A stretch of 64,000 nucleotides of DNA from an uncultured Saprospiraceae bacterium (lineage in GTDB: Bacteria; Bacteroidota; Bacteroidia; Chitinophagales; Saprospiraceae), in assembly GCA_943788055.1 (NCBI GenBank), contig CALSOU010000007.1:1-64000 (forward strand), read 5' to 3'. Below the pieces are notes generated by a model that searched no databases, was not told the origin of the DNA, and was given only the letters and a program-made list of their open reading frames with translations. Positions 9,769-19,144 of this stretch are shown one piece after another; the first letter of the stretch is position 1, and every line of letters starts with the position of its first letter. Both the position numbers and the translations under genes were made by a program.

Positions 9769-11448
9769 ATGGTAGCAAAATATCAAGCAATTGTTGTTGG
9801 TGCAGGACTCAGTGGAAGTTGGGTCGCCAAAGAGCTTTGTGATCAAGGAATCAAAACCGTAATGATTGATCGAGGACCAGATGTCGTTCATCTTCGAGAT
9901 TATCCTACCGCCTCTAAACATCCATGGGAAATGGAACATCGAGGTCGAATTTCCGCAAGGGAAAGGGAAGAAAACCCAATTGCCACGCAATGCTACAATT
10001 ATTACGAAGGTTCAAAACACTTTTTCACAAAAGATGCTGAGCAGCCCTATGTCCAAGAAAAGCCATTCAGTTGGATCCGTGGATACCAGGTTGGTGGTAA
10101 GTCATTGCTGTGGGCCCGACAAGTTCAACGTTGGAGTCAACACGATTTAGACGGACCGGCACAAGATGATTTCGCGATTCCTTGGCCCATAAACTATAAA
10201 GATATTGAACCTTGGTATGATAGGGTAGAAGAATTCATTGGTGTATCAGGAGAATACGATGGACTAGCTACATTGCCAGACGGTAAATTCTTAAGGTCCA
10301 TAGGTATGAATGTTGTTGAAAAACACTTCCAGGAAACAGTTGCTCAAAACTATAAAGATCGACATGTCATATATGGAAGATGTGCTCACCTTACAGAAGT
10401 AAAAGAAATTCATCGACAACAAGGACGTGGAACATGTCAACACCGAGTAATATGCGAAAGAGGTTGTCCTTTTGGAGGTTACTTTAGTGCTAATTCTTCG
10501 ACCATCCCTTGGGCCAAAAGAACGGGAAATCTTACAATTCAAGCGTACAGTATCGTATCACATATTATCTACGACGACAGACAAGAGAAAGCAATTGGAG
10601 TTGAGATCATTAATCGTGAAACCAGAGAACGTTCCCAAATTTATGCAGAGGTTATCTTTATGAATGCAGGAACCCTCAATACCAACATGGTTTTAATGAA
10701 TTCAAAATCTCCCAGATTTCCTGCAGGAATTGGCAATGACCATCAACTGCTTGGAAAATACGTGGCATTTCACAATTATCGAGCTAGACTAGTAGCCGAA
10801 ACAGGAGCTTTTAAAGATCGCGTCATCGACGGTCGATCAATGACGAATGCTTATATGCCCCGTTGGAAAAATATTCATAGCCTTAAAGAGGATTTCAAAC
10901 GAGGTTACGCTGTGGCATTTTATGCTTATAGAACTTACATTGAAGAGACAACAGGCGTAGGAGAAGATCTACTCAAGAAGATGACCAAGGCTAAGAATTT
11001 TGGTCTCTGGCAAATTGATGCTATGATGATGGGCGAAACAATTCCAAAATTTGAAAATCATGTGCGATTACATCCCTCTTTGGTCGATAAATATGGTATT
11101 CCCCAACTGGTAATCAATGTAGACTACGACGACAATGATCAAAAAATGATGGAAGATTTCTATCAAGAAATGCAAGAAATGTTCCAAAAAGCAAATTTTT
11201 CAAACATTAGGAAAATAGATTCGGGACAAGCTCCAGGACTTGATGTTCATCACATGGGTGGAGCCCGAATGGGAAGTGATCCGACAAACTCTCTTGTAAA
11301 TAAGGATAGCCAAATACATAGCTGCAAAAATATATATGTGACTGATGGATCTTGCATGACTTCCACAGGAACACAAAATCCATCTCTTACATTTATGGCA
11401 CTTGCAGCTAGAGCCGCCAATCATGCTTTGGAAACTTACTTTAAGTAA
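9769..11448 (+). CDS. GMC family oxidoreductase (gluconate dehydrogenase-like flavoprotein)
   Basis: This is an FAD enzyme oxidising a sugar, sugar acid or alcohol. The N-terminal FAD-binding Rossmann motif VVGAGLSG sits at about 9-16. A conserved GG-containing block (YQVGGKSLLW) near 105-114 and a three-cysteine segment (GTCQHRVICERGCPFGGYF) near 222-241 follow. The C-terminal GMC block has the HHMGGARMGSD motif with the candidate catalytic His and then TGTQNPSLTFMAL with the Asn partner. At 559 residues it matches gluconate 2-dehydrogenase or fructose dehydrogenase large subunits. It has no signal peptide, consistent with co-export with the subunit 3 protein encoded immediately upstream. 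Substrate cannot be read from sequence. A second copy of this pair lies at 53770-56046. Confidence 0.88.
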   Translation: MVAKYQAIVVGAGLSGSWVAKELCDQGIKTVMIDRGPDVVHLRDYPTASKHPWEMEHRGRISAREREENPIATQCYNYYEGSKHFFTKDAEQPYVQEKPFSWIRGYQVGGKSLLWARQVQRWSQHDLDGPAQDDFAIPWPINYKDIEPWYDRVEEFIGVSGEYDGLATLPDGKFLRSIGMNVVEKHFQETVAQNYKDRHVIYGRCAHLTEVKEIHRQQGRGTCQHRVICERGCPFGGYFSANSSTIPWAKRTGNLTIQAYSIVSHIIYDDRQEKAIGVEIINRETRERSQIYAEVIFMNAGTLNTNMVLMNSKSPRFPAGIGNDHQLLGKYVAFHNYRARLVAETGAFKDRVIDGRSMTNAYMPRWKNIHSLKEDFKRGYAVAFYAYRTYIEETTGVGEDLLKKMTKAKNFGLWQIDAMMMGETIPKFENHVRLHPSLVDKYGIPQLVINVDYDDNDQKMMEDFYQEMQEMFQKANFSNIRKIDSGQAPGLDVHHMGGARMGSDPTNSLVNKDSQIHSCKNIYVTDGSCMTSTGTQNPSLTFMALAARAANHALETYFK

Positions 11449-11471
11449 TCAATCATAATTTGGCAATTTTC

Positions 11472-13058
11472 TTAGAATGCTTCCGATAAGAACTCCGGTG
11501 CTTGTCTATGTTGCGAAGCTTGTTCATATGCATAAGCAATTTCAATCAACAGAGGTTCAGACCAAGCGCGACCGAAAAAAGAAATACCGACAGGTAACCC
11601 AGATATGTAGCCCATTGGTACTGTAACATTGGGATATCCAGATTGTGCAGCAGGTGATGAACTACTCAACTGATAATGATCTCCAATAACATGATCCGTT
11701 TTCCACGCTGGAGTCCCTGTTGGAGAAACAATCGCATCTAGATTATGTAGGGCCATTACTCGATCTATTCCCTCATCTTGACTTGATCTTCTGAGCGCTT
11801 CAAGAGTCTCAATATAACCTTCGGAATCAAGTGACTCCATTTCATTGGCCATCTCCAAGTATTTCTGATTATAGAATTCCATTTCTTCTGAAGCATTTCT
11901 ATTGAATGTAATTAAATCGTCAAGGCTCTTAATCAGCGATTCATCTCCTAGAGAGGCAAAATAATGATTGAGGCCGTCTTTGTATTCATACAACATTACT
12001 TGAAATGACAAGGAACCTGTCTCAGAGGGTGTAATCTCATCTATTTCTACAATCTCAGCACCCATTTCTGTTAGAAGTTCGATGTTTTTGTTCATTAAGT
12101 CATCAACCTTAAAATTAGTACCCATTGGGCTACTATAGAATCCGATTCTTTTTCCTTCCATTCCATCTTTCTTCAGGAAAGGTGTGTAGTCTCCTAGAGC
12201 TTTACCTTCAGAAATAGAGGTTTTAGAATCTTTGGAGTCCACCCCAATCATCGTACCCAAACAAATAGCTGCATCAGTTACCGTCCTTGCCATCGGACCG
12301 GGAGTATCTTGAGTAAAAGATATCGGAATAATGCCAGATCGACTGATTAGGCCAACAGTTGGTTTAATACCAACAATACCATTCAAACTAGAGGGACATA
12401 CTATAGAACCGTTAGTTTCCGTACCAATAGCAAGCATTGTCAAATTTGCAGATACCGCAACACCAGATCCAGAACTCGATCCACATGGATTTCTTGTAAT
12501 ATCATAAGGATTTTTGACCTGACCTCCGACCGCGCTCCATCCACTTGAAGATAGTTCACCTCTGAAGTTTGCCCACTCAGACAAATTGGCTTTACCTAAG
12601 ATGATTGCTCCCGCTTCTCGTAGCCTCTCAACTAAAAATGCATCTTTTGGCGGAAAGGAATTTTTCAATGCCAAAGATCCAGCCGTTGTAGGCATCTTAT
12701 CATGAGTATCGATATTATCTTTTAGAAGTACTGGGATTCCGTGAAGTGGTCCTTTTTTATTTCCCGCTTTCCAATCCGCATCAAGCGCTTTTGCGATTTC
12801 GAGAGCATCAGGATTCACAGCAATTACTGAATTGAGTTGTGGTCCATTGCGATCAATTGACTCAATTTGGTCTAAGTATTCCTGTACTACTTTTACAGAT
12901 GTGAGTGTCCCTGCCTCATAGGCTGAATGTATATTCGCGATCGTTTTCTCAGTAAAATCTAAGCTTATTTCTGATTCTTTGCTAGTTATGTTTTCTGTTA
13001 CACCATCTGTGCAAGAGAAAACGAGTAAACTTATAAAGAGTAGTACTATTGATTTCAT
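11472..13058 (-). CDS. Amidase, lipoprotein (amidase signature family)
   Basis: This is a probable surface or periplasmic amide hydrolase. The ATG at 13058 was chosen over an upstream TTG because it places a short signal peptide directly before a lipobox (SLLVFSC, Cys16). The Ser-cisSer-Lys triad is visible: Lys in PVLLKDNIDT, the Gly/Ser-rich GSSSGSGVAV, and the nucleophile Ser in ETNGSIVCPSS. Length (528 aa) and the C-terminal GYPNVTVPMGYISGLPVG block fit the amidase family related to GatA, but a lipoprotein signal and lack of gatB/gatC neighbours argue against a tRNA amidotransferase. It follows the isomerase-like gene on the same strand by about 30 bp, so the two are probably one operon. 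The substrate is unknown. Confidence 0.87.
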   Translation of the reverse strand: MKSIVLLFISLLVFSCTDGVTENITSKESEISLDFTEKTIANIHSAYEAGTLTSVKVVQEYLDQIESIDRNGPQLNSVIAVNPDALEIAKALDADWKAGNKKGPLHGIPVLLKDNIDTHDKMPTTAGSLALKNSFPPKDAFLVERLREAGAIILGKANLSEWANFRGELSSSGWSAVGGQVKNPYDITRNPCGSSSGSGVAVSANLTMLAIGTETNGSIVCPSSLNGIVGIKPTVGLISRSGIIPISFTQDTPGPMARTVTDAAICLGTMIGVDSKDSKTSISEGKALGDYTPFLKKDGMEGKRIGFYSSPMGTNFKVDDLMNKNIELLTEMGAEIVEIDEITPSETGSLSFQVMLYEYKDGLNHYFASLGDESLIKSLDDLITFNRNASEEMEFYNQKYLEMANEMESLDSEGYIETLEALRRSSQDEGIDRVMALHNLDAIVSPTGTPAWKTDHVIGDHYQLSSSSPAAQSGYPNVTVPMGYISGLPVGISFFGRAWSEPLLIEIAYAYEQASQHRQAPEFLSEAF

Positions 13059-13088
13059 ATACGTTGATTTTATCAAAATTTGAATTGA

Positions 13089-14060
13089 TTAGACTACATA
13101 TTTTTCCATGAAGTCCGCATCTTTCTCTGCAGCTTCCATTGAGGTCATATCATCATATCGCTCCTGCTCCACAAGCCATTTTTTCATACCTTGTTCATCT
13201 GCGACCTTCAGGATTTCATCAAAATCTATCTGACCTTCGCCCAAAACACATGAAACATTCATAGGCCATCCACCCTCTGATGTCTCTTCTTTTTCCAACT
13301 CCGCTACTTTTGCAGGCTTGTAACGATCTTTGATGTGACAAAGTGTAAATCTCCCCGGATACTTATTTAACCAGGCGATCGGATCTTCTTTCGCAGTGAC
13401 TACCCAATAAAAATCCATTTCAAAATCTACGAGATCGGCATCTGATTCAGACATCATGATATCCTGGGGATAAATCCCCTCAATCTGGGTAAAACTGTAA
13501 TGATGATTATGATATGAATATCTCAGACCAGAAGCTTTCGCAATTTCGCCAAGTGCATTAAATTGCGCAGCTACAGATTTAAATTCATCGATCGTCTTCA
13601 ATCCTCCTAGATACGGATTCACCAAATATTCAATACCTGTAGATGCTGCATCATCAACCAAATTCTTAAACTCATCTCTTAAAGATTCATCAAGCGCATA
13701 GTTGGAATCACAATGCGTTGCAATACATTTCATATCATGATCTGAAAGATAATTTTTGAAATCTGTGGGGTCCATACCCCAAAATACGCCTTGATCTCCC
13801 TGAAAACTTTCAATTTGCTTGTATCCATATGCTCCTAGTTGCTTCAGTGTACCTTGTGGATCTTTCTGCATAAAATCCCGCACTGTCCATAACTGTATTC
13901 CAAACTGGTCTATCGAAAACCCTTTCTCAATGGCAGCTTGAAGCGTACTTTGAGCACTTTTTACCCCAGAACCTTTACAACTAAGTAGATGGGATCCCAA
14001 AAACAAACTACCAAGACCAGCAGCTGTCGATTGTTTAATGAACTTACGTCTTGATTTCAT
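13089..14060 (-). CDS. Sugar phosphate isomerase/epimerase family TIM-barrel protein, Tat signal
   Basis: This belongs to the xylose-isomerase-like TIM-barrel superfamily. The N-terminus SRRKFIK matches the twin-arginine consensus S-R-R-x-F-x-K and is followed by a hydrophobic stretch and Cys28 (HLLSC), so it may be a Tat-exported lipoprotein. Barrel features include FGIQLWTVRD near the first strand, ATHCDSNYA, YHNHHYSF with the metal-binding-type His residues, LVDFEMDFYWV and LCHIKDRY. The family usually acts on sugars or inositols in catabolic clusters. Here the neighbours are an amidase downstream and, further on, a GMC sugar dehydrogenase pair, which hints at sugar-derivative breakdown outside the cytoplasm. 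The exact reaction is not predictable. Confidence 0.85.
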   Translation of the reverse strand: MKSRRKFIKQSTAAGLGSLFLGSHLLSCKGSGVKSAQSTLQAAIEKGFSIDQFGIQLWTVRDFMQKDPQGTLKQLGAYGYKQIESFQGDQGVFWGMDPTDFKNYLSDHDMKCIATHCDSNYALDESLRDEFKNLVDDAASTGIEYLVNPYLGGLKTIDEFKSVAAQFNALGEIAKASGLRYSYHNHHYSFTQIEGIYPQDIMMSESDADLVDFEMDFYWVVTAKEDPIAWLNKYPGRFTLCHIKDRYKPAKVAELEKEETSEGGWPMNVSCVLGEGQIDFDEILKVADEQGMKKWLVEQERYDDMTSMEAAEKDADFMEKYVV

Positions 14061-14175
14061 ATGAATATTTATTACTTATGCAAAATAAAAAAAAACAATT
14101 GATTAAAAAACTAGTAGAAAACACCTAAGAACCTAGTTTATGGGTTAAAGTTTCTTTAATATCTCTCTATGAGTA

Positions 14176-14205
14176 TTTGCAGAGTAGGTATTAATTATAT
14201 ATTTG
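14176..14205 (+). promoter_or_regulatory. Bacteroidota-type promoter for the thioredoxin lipoprotein
   Basis: TTTG at 14176-14179 and TATATTTG at 14198-14205 match the -33 TTTG and -7 TAnnTTTG elements exactly with an 18-bp spacer. The start codon follows 16 bp later at 14222. This is one of the cleanest promoters in the window and also supports the phylum call. Confidence 0.65.
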
Positions 14206-14221
14206 GAAACAAAAAAAGACT

Positions 14222-14782
14222 ATGAAAAAATTTAGCTTATTGAGCTTGGTTATAGTTTTGGGTTTCTTAAGTACCTCTTGTAAGCAGCAAACAAGTGGCG
14301 AGATCAAAGTATCTAAATCTTCAGTAACTCCTTCCGTTGTTACAAGTTCTGCAACTCCAATTACAAAGCACACAACTGGAGATGTTACTTGGTTAGGAAT
14401 GGGCGAGATAGAAGCAGCTGTAAAGAAGTCAAAGAAAAAAGTGCTTGTTGATGTTTATACAGATTGGTGTGGACCCTGTAAAATGATGGATGCAAGAACT
14501 TTCACAGATGCGGACGTTCAATCTGTACTTTTAGAAAAATTTCATCCTGTGAAGTTCAACGCAGAAGGTGCTGGAGCAATTGAATTCCAAGGAAAATCAT
14601 GGGAAAACCCAGAACACAACCCGAACAAAAGAGGTCGTAATTCACGTCATCAGTTAGCTTCATTTTTCGAAGTTCCTGGATATCCTACGTTGGTAGTCTT
14701 AGATGGGAACTTTAATATAATTAAAAAGATTGTTGGATTCAAGACCCCTGAGCAATTATTGAAAGAACTGAATGCTATTTAG
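14222..14782 (+). CDS. Thioredoxin family lipoprotein
   Basis: This is an exported thiol-disulfide oxidoreductase-like protein. The signal peptide ends in a lipobox with Cys20 (LSTSC), so it should be anchored in an envelope membrane facing the periplasm. A linker rich in Ser and Thr spans about 24-50. The thioredoxin fold has the active site DWCGPCK with Cys83 and Cys86 and the cis-proline strand VPGYPTLVVLD. Between them is a longer insertion rich in Asn, Gly and charged residues (about 112-140), seen in thioredoxin-like proteins that use specific partners. It is monocistronic, with its own promoter and a strong terminator. Its role is probably disulfide reduction or oxidative protein repair in the envelope; the partner is unknown. 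Confidence 0.88.
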   Translation: MKKFSLLSLVIVLGFLSTSCKQQTSGEIKVSKSSVTPSVVTSSATPITKHTTGDVTWLGMGEIEAAVKKSKKKVLVDVYTDWCGPCKMMDARTFTDADVQSVLLEKFHPVKFNAEGAGAIEFQGKSWENPEHNPNKRGRNSRHQLASFFEVPGYPTLVVLDGNFNIIKKIVGFKTPEQLLKELNAI

Positions 14783-14831
14783 ATATCAGACAAACTACTT
14801 TATGTGTAGTTCAAAAGGAATACTATTTTTG

Positions 14832-14867
14832 AAAGCAAATCCATTGAAGAGTGGATTTGCTTTTTTT
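14832..14867 (+). terminator. Rho-independent terminator after the thioredoxin gene
   Basis: AAAGCAAATCCA at 14832-14843 pairs with TGGATTTGCTTT at 14852-14863 around an 8-base loop, and a run of T follows to 14867. It sits 50 bp after the stop codon. Confidence 0.8.
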
Positions 14868-15059
14868 GTTTGCTATGTTTATAGCTCGCGATAATAAAAC
14901 CACATAGCTGTATGAAATACAATATTTTACAACTACGTGCCACAACTTGTTGAAATACGAAGTAGTTTAACACATCATAAAAAGAGCAAACCCATGTTAC
15001 CACAGACTCACTCTTTTCACCACTATATTTTGGGTTTCGAAACCCTTATCAATCGAAAT

Positions 15060-15500
15060 TTAATTTGATGCTCTCACCCCTGTAAGCACCTCTTTATACA
15101 AGATCGGAGTAGGATATTCTCGATTCAATGTATAGCGCATTATATCAAAAGAAGTAATAATTCCCTTTAATTCGCCTCGAAGGTTTACTACTGGTAATGC
15201 ATGAAATCTTCTATCCATAAGCAATTCCGCTGCAGTTCCGACTTTATCAATCGGACTGATCTTACAAAGGTTTGTGTTCATGACGTCACTCACAAGCACA
15301 TGCTTATAATCATCATGATCTTTATTCATTTTCCACAAATCGTATGTAGTAACTAAACCTACAAGTATTCCATCCTTTACCACTGGTAGATGGTGAATTC
15401 TACGATCTGCAAAAATTTGTCTTACTTCTGCAAGAGAAACTTCAGGCGCAACAGTGACATTATTTGTCGACATTATGCTTCTAATTTGGTCGTTCATCAT
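15060..15500 (-). CDS. CBS domain pair protein
   Basis: This is a stand-alone protein of two tandem CBS domains (about 5-60 and 75-135), with the typical IMSTNNVTVAPE start and the GLVTTYDL and GIITSFDI strands that end each domain. Such Bateman modules bind adenosine nucleotides or similar ligands and act as energy or redox sensors, often through an interaction partner. No enzymatic or membrane domain is present, and no partner gene is adjacent. It is transcribed away from miaB, sharing the AT-rich intergenic region 15501-15817. Two adjacent Met codons at the start leave the exact first residue open by one. Confidence 0.87.
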   Translation of the reverse strand: MMNDQIRSIMSTNNVTVAPEVSLAEVRQIFADRRIHHLPVVKDGILVGLVTTYDLWKMNKDHDDYKHVLVSDVMNTNLCKISPIDKVGTAAELLMDRRFHALPVVNLRGELKGIITSFDIMRYTLNREYPTPILYKEVLTGVRASN

Positions 15501-15762
15501 AACAATTGCATTTTAGTTTAGTAGATATACAATAATAACAAAATTTTATAGTTATAATTCGTTTTAAGTTGATATATATTTTTATAAATAAGACAATAAA
15601 CAATATAAATACGCTGCGTAACTAGTCAAATAAAGAATTAAAAACTTTTCTTTATCAAGATTTTCTTATTTATCATATCAATAGATCAGGTTGAATGATC
15701 AATCTCTTTAATTAAAATTCCATCTTTTTTACCCGACACTTCAGAAAAAGGCTATCTGTCAT

Positions 15763-15797
15763 TTTGTCATTCAACAAATAATTTTTTAGTAATTTTG
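15763..15797 (+). promoter_or_regulatory. Putative promoter of the miaB block; 15501-15817 otherwise non-coding
   Basis: TAATTTTG at 15790-15797 matches TAnnTTTG and lies 20 bp before the miaB start. A TTTG occurs at 15763-15766, with a somewhat long 23-bp spacer. The remaining intergenic DNA from 15501 is very AT-rich, holds no credible ORF, and presumably also carries the promoter of the divergent CBS gene. Confidence 0.4.
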
Positions 15798-15817
15798 GCG
15801 ATCCAAAATTTAGGCAG

Positions 15818-17257
15818 ATGGAACTCTATAATGACAACCCTACTCTTGAAGGTCTCGTTAAGACAATCGATGAAGACAAGCAAGGGGAAGTATACCAGCA
15901 ATCACAAGAGGCGGAAAACGACGGATCTCGCAAATTCTACATTGAATCCTACGGTTGCCAAATGAATTTTAGTGATTCTGAAATCGTAGGTAGTATACTC
16001 GGGGAACAAGGTTTCAAGTCAACACGCAACATGGAGATCGCGGACTTGATCTTAATCAACACTTGTTCGATCCGTGAAAAAGCTGAATTAACTGTTCGAA
16101 AAAGACTTACCGTTTTTGCTAAAGTGAAAGAAAAACGTCCCGGTACTTTAGTTGGCGTTTTAGGTTGCATGGCAGAACGTCTTAAAGAAAAACTACTGGA
16201 GGAAGAAAAGCTTGTTGATCTTGTTGTAGGTCCAGATGCATATCGAGACTTACCCAACCTAATTTCTAATGCAGATGAGGGAGACAAAGGTGTGAACGTA
16301 TTTTTAAGCCGTGAGGAAACGTATGCCGACATTTCTCCGATGCGCTTAGATAACAATGGAGTTACCGCTTTCATCTCAATCATGAGAGGTTGCGATAATA
16401 TGTGTTCATTTTGCGTGGTGCCGTTTACAAGAGGTAGAGAACGAAGTAGAAATGCCTTTACAATCATCTCAGAAGCACGAGACCTTTATGACAAGGGTTT
16501 CCGAGAAGTTACTCTTTTGGGACAGAACGTTGACTCTTACAAATGGAAAAATCCAGAAACTGACTCAAGTGTTAGTTTTGCGGAGCTACTGATCATGGTT
16601 GCTAATGTGCATCCTGATTTGAGAGTTCGTTTTTCAACTTCGCACCCAAAAGACATTACTGATGATGTACTGTATGCAATTCGCGATCATGAAAACATTT
16701 GTAACTATATCCATCTTCCAGTGCAATCAGGAAATAGTCGTGTACTTAAACTGATGAATAGAACTTATGATCGTGAATGGTACATGAAGAAGGTAGATGC
16801 AATCTATTCAATTATTCCAGAATGCGCAATTTCTTCTGATTCAATCTCGGGATTCTGTACAGAAACTTACGAAGAGCATCAAGACACACTTTCTATCATG
16901 TCTTATTCTAAGTACTCCATGTCATACATGTTCTATTACTCTGAAAGAGAAGGTACATTGGCTCATCGTAAATATGACGATAACGTTCCTTTGGAAGAGA
17001 AGAAAAAAAGACTTTCTGAGATAATTGAACTTCAGCAGAAATTGTCTTTAGATCATAATCTTGCTGACGTAGGAAAGACTTTCAAAGTTCTTATCGAAGG
17101 CACTTCGAAAAGAAGCGACAAAGATTTCAAGGGTAGAAACTCTCAGAACAAAATGGTCATCTTTCCATCGAATGGAAAAGTTAAGCCGGGAGAGTATGTG
17201 CATGTAAAAATTCACAAAGCAACTAGTGCTACCCTAATAGCAACGATGGTTGAGTAA
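15818..17257 (+). CDS. miaB: tRNA-2-methylthio-N6-dimethylallyladenosine synthase
   Basis: This radical-SAM methylthiotransferase adds the methylthio group to i6A37 of tRNAs reading UNN codons. The N-terminal UPF0004 domain binds an auxiliary Fe-S cluster through Cys in [15 protein letters not shown] and LGCMAERL. The radical-SAM domain has [19 protein letters not shown], with the CxxxCxxC cluster motif. The C-terminal TRAM domain follows at about 415-479. Length (479) is slightly above the usual 440-450 because of a charged N-terminal extension of about 35 residues; the ATG chosen is the first in frame and follows a promoter by 20 bp. A sigma54 activator gene starts 35 bp downstream, the order common across Bacteroidota. 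Confidence 0.95.
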   Translation: MELYNDNPTLEGLVKTIDEDKQGEVYQQSQEAENDGSRKFYIESYGCQMNFSDSEIVGSILGEQGFKSTRNMEIADLILINTCSIREKAELTVRKRLTVFAKVKEKRPGTLVGVLGCMAERLKEKLLEEEKLVDLVVGPDAYRDLPNLISNADEGDKGVNVFLSREETYADISPMRLDNNGVTAFISIMRGCDNMCSFCVVPFTRGRERSRNAFTIISEARDLYDKGFREVTLLGQNVDSYKWKNPETDSSVSFAELLIMVANVHPDLRVRFSTSHPKDITDDVLYAIRDHENICNYIHLPVQSGNSRVLKLMNRTYDREWYMKKVDAIYSIIPECAISSDSISGFCTETYEEHQDTLSIMSYSKYSMSYMFYYSEREGTLAHRKYDDNVPLEEKKKRLSEIIELQQKLSLDHNLADVGKTFKVLIEGTSKRSDKDFKGRNSQNKMVIFPSNGKVKPGEYVHVKIHKATSATLIATMVE

Positions 17258-17292
17258 CCAAGATTATTTTTCATCAATAAACCACAAAAAAC

Positions 17293-18591
17293 ATGGCTAC
17301 CGATCCGCTTCAATCCATAAAACTAAGGTTTGGAATCATAGGTAGATCTGAACCTTTGAATAGGGCATTATACACAGCAAGTAAAGTCGCCCCGACTGAC
17401 CTTACCGTGTTGATCAATGGTGAAAGTGGTGTGGGAAAGGAAGTCTTTTCAAAAATAATCCACCATTTAAGTCCTCGAAAACATGAGGACTTGATAGCAA
17501 TAAATTGTGGTGCAATTCCCGAGGGAACGATCAATTCCGAACTTTTTGGACACGAAAAGGGAGCATTTACCGGAGCTACAAGCGACAGAAAGGGGTATTT
17601 TGAAACAACCAATGGTGGAACGATTTTTCTGGATGAAATCGGAGAAATGCCACTTGAAACCCAATCTTACCTACTTCGCGTTCTGGAATCTGGCGAATTT
17701 ATCAGAGTGGGATCTTCCAAGGTTCAAAAAACAGACGTACGAATTATCGCTGCGACAAACGTAAATCTTGAGGAGTTTATCAAAAAAGGGAAATTTAGAG
17801 AAGACCTTTATTATAGATTGAACACTGTTCCAATTAAGGTTCCCGCATTGCACGAACGCAGGGAAGATATCTACATGCTATTTCGCAGATTTGCACTTGA
17901 CTTTGGTGAAAAATACAACACCAAAGCCATATCGATTGACGCTGATGCTAGACTAATCATTGAAAATTATCGTTGGCCGGGAAATGTAAGAGAATTGAAA
18001 AATATCGTTGAACAACTTTCGGTACTAGCAGAAACGCGTGAAGTTGATGCTCTAGCACTATTGGACATATCACCACATCTGAACTTCAGAAACCTGCCAT
18101 CCATCGCTGAGCGCGACAACAAGCAATCAGGAGGCTTAGGTGATAACTACGAAAGAGAAATCTTGTATAAGCTACTTTTCGATATGCGAAATGACATGAC
18201 GGATATGAAGAAGCTAATATTTGAAATGATCAGGATGAATAATCTCAACGTTCCGGAAAAAATACGAACGCACTCTACAAAAGCAAGCAACAGTATCACC
18301 GACATTATGAATTATCCTAGTGTCAATCTAGATAACATGTTGGATGATGTCGATTCAAGCCAGTACAATCAGATTTACGACCAGGAAAGTAGCAAACCCA
18401 TTTTCATTACCAAAGATGACTACGATGAGTCTGAAATCATGGAAGAAGACCTTTCTTTGGAAAACATGGAGAAGGATATGATTGGTAAAGCTCTTAAGAA
18501 ATACAATGGTCGCAGAAAAGATGCTGCAGAGGAACTCGGGATTTCAGAGAGAACACTTTATCGTAAGATCAAGCAATATGAATTGGAATAA
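17293..18591 (+). CDS. Sigma54-interacting AAA+ activator with Fis-type HTH, no receiver domain
   Basis: This is a transcription activator for RNA polymerase with sigma54. The AAA+ domain begins almost at the N-terminus, with Walker A NGESGVGKE near 41-49, the sigma54-contacting GAFTGA loop (KGAFTGATSDR), Walker B GGTIFLDEIGEM and the arginine-finger region ending RWPGNVRELKN. A low-complexity acidic linker occupies about 290-390. The Fis-type helix-turn-helix is at the C-terminus (DAAEELGISERTLYRKIKQ). There is no response-regulator or sensory domain, so its activity must be set by abundance or by a partner. It sits between miaB and lptE, a position conserved in the phylum, which points to envelope-related regulation. 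Confidence 0.92.
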   Translation: MATDPLQSIKLRFGIIGRSEPLNRALYTASKVAPTDLTVLINGESGVGKEVFSKIIHHLSPRKHEDLIAINCGAIPEGTINSELFGHEKGAFTGATSDRKGYFETTNGGTIFLDEIGEMPLETQSYLLRVLESGEFIRVGSSKVQKTDVRIIAATNVNLEEFIKKGKFREDLYYRLNTVPIKVPALHERREDIYMLFRRFALDFGEKYNTKAISIDADARLIIENYRWPGNVRELKNIVEQLSVLAETREVDALALLDISPHLNFRNLPSIAERDNKQSGGLGDNYEREILYKLLFDMRNDMTDMKKLIFEMIRMNNLNVPEKIRTHSTKASNSITDIMNYPSVNLDNMLDDVDSSQYNQIYDQESSKPIFITKDDYDESEIMEEDLSLENMEKDMIGKALKKYNGRRKDAAEELGISERTLYRKIKQYELE

Positions 18592-18642
18592 TCTGTACAC
18601 GAAGAAGCACTTAAAAACGTTATAAGCTTTAAACAACCCTCA

Positions 18643-19143
18643 ATGACTGGAACCTTTCGATACATTCTCGTGATATTAATAGCTAGTGCATTTCTGCAAT
18701 GCTATAGCTTCAAGGGTATTGTTATTCCTGATGAGGTCGATACTTTTGAAGTTCCGTATGTAGAAATGACGACACCAGATGCTCCTCCGTCTATCAACAT
18801 TGACTTTCAAGACAAGCTTATTCAGAAAATTACAAGAGAATCGAGGTTAGTTTTTCAAGATGTCGCTCCTGACGTTACAATGAAAGCTACAATTTCTGAT
18901 TACATCGTAGAGTCTCTTGGTGCTAACAGTCAAAATAACGTTGATGCCAACAGGCTTAAAATATCAGTACGAATTGAATTCACTGACAGCAAAGACGAAG
19001 AAAGAAATTGGAAAAAAACATTTTCTCAAAATAGAGAATTTGACGCTGGAGTCAACTTATTAAGTGTTCAAGATGACTTGATTGAGCAAATCTTTGATGA
19101 CATTGTAGAAGATATCTTCATGTCCGCATTTACTAATTGGTAA
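18643..19143 (+). CDS. lptE: LptE-like LPS-assembly lipoprotein
   Basis: This is probably the Bacteroidota LptE, the lipoprotein that plugs and stabilises the LptD translocon that places LPS in the outer membrane. The signal peptide ends in a lipobox (ASAFLQC, Cys20) followed by YSFKGI, the typical start of this family. The body is a small alpha/beta domain of 166 residues with the family pattern of a long helix (DFQDKLIQKITRESRLVF), paired strands (MKATISDYIVESLG and LKISVRIEFTDSKD) and a C-terminal helix ending SAFTNW. It lies in the miaB - sigma54 activator - lptE - secG block. The next gene starts 1 bp after its stop, so the two are coupled. Confidence 0.85.
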   Translation: MTGTFRYILVILIASAFLQCYSFKGIVIPDEVDTFEVPYVEMTTPDAPPSINIDFQDKLIQKITRESRLVFQDVAPDVTMKATISDYIVESLGANSQNNVDANRLKISVRIEFTDSKDEERNWKKTFSQNREFDAGVNLLSVQDDLIEQIFDDIVEDIFMSAFTNW

Positions 19144-19144
19144 T

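Noticed and set aside
14800..15003. Open frame of 67 codons on the minus strand after the thioredoxin gene
   Set aside because: It overlaps the strong terminator at 14832-14867, has poor composition and no homology-like motif.
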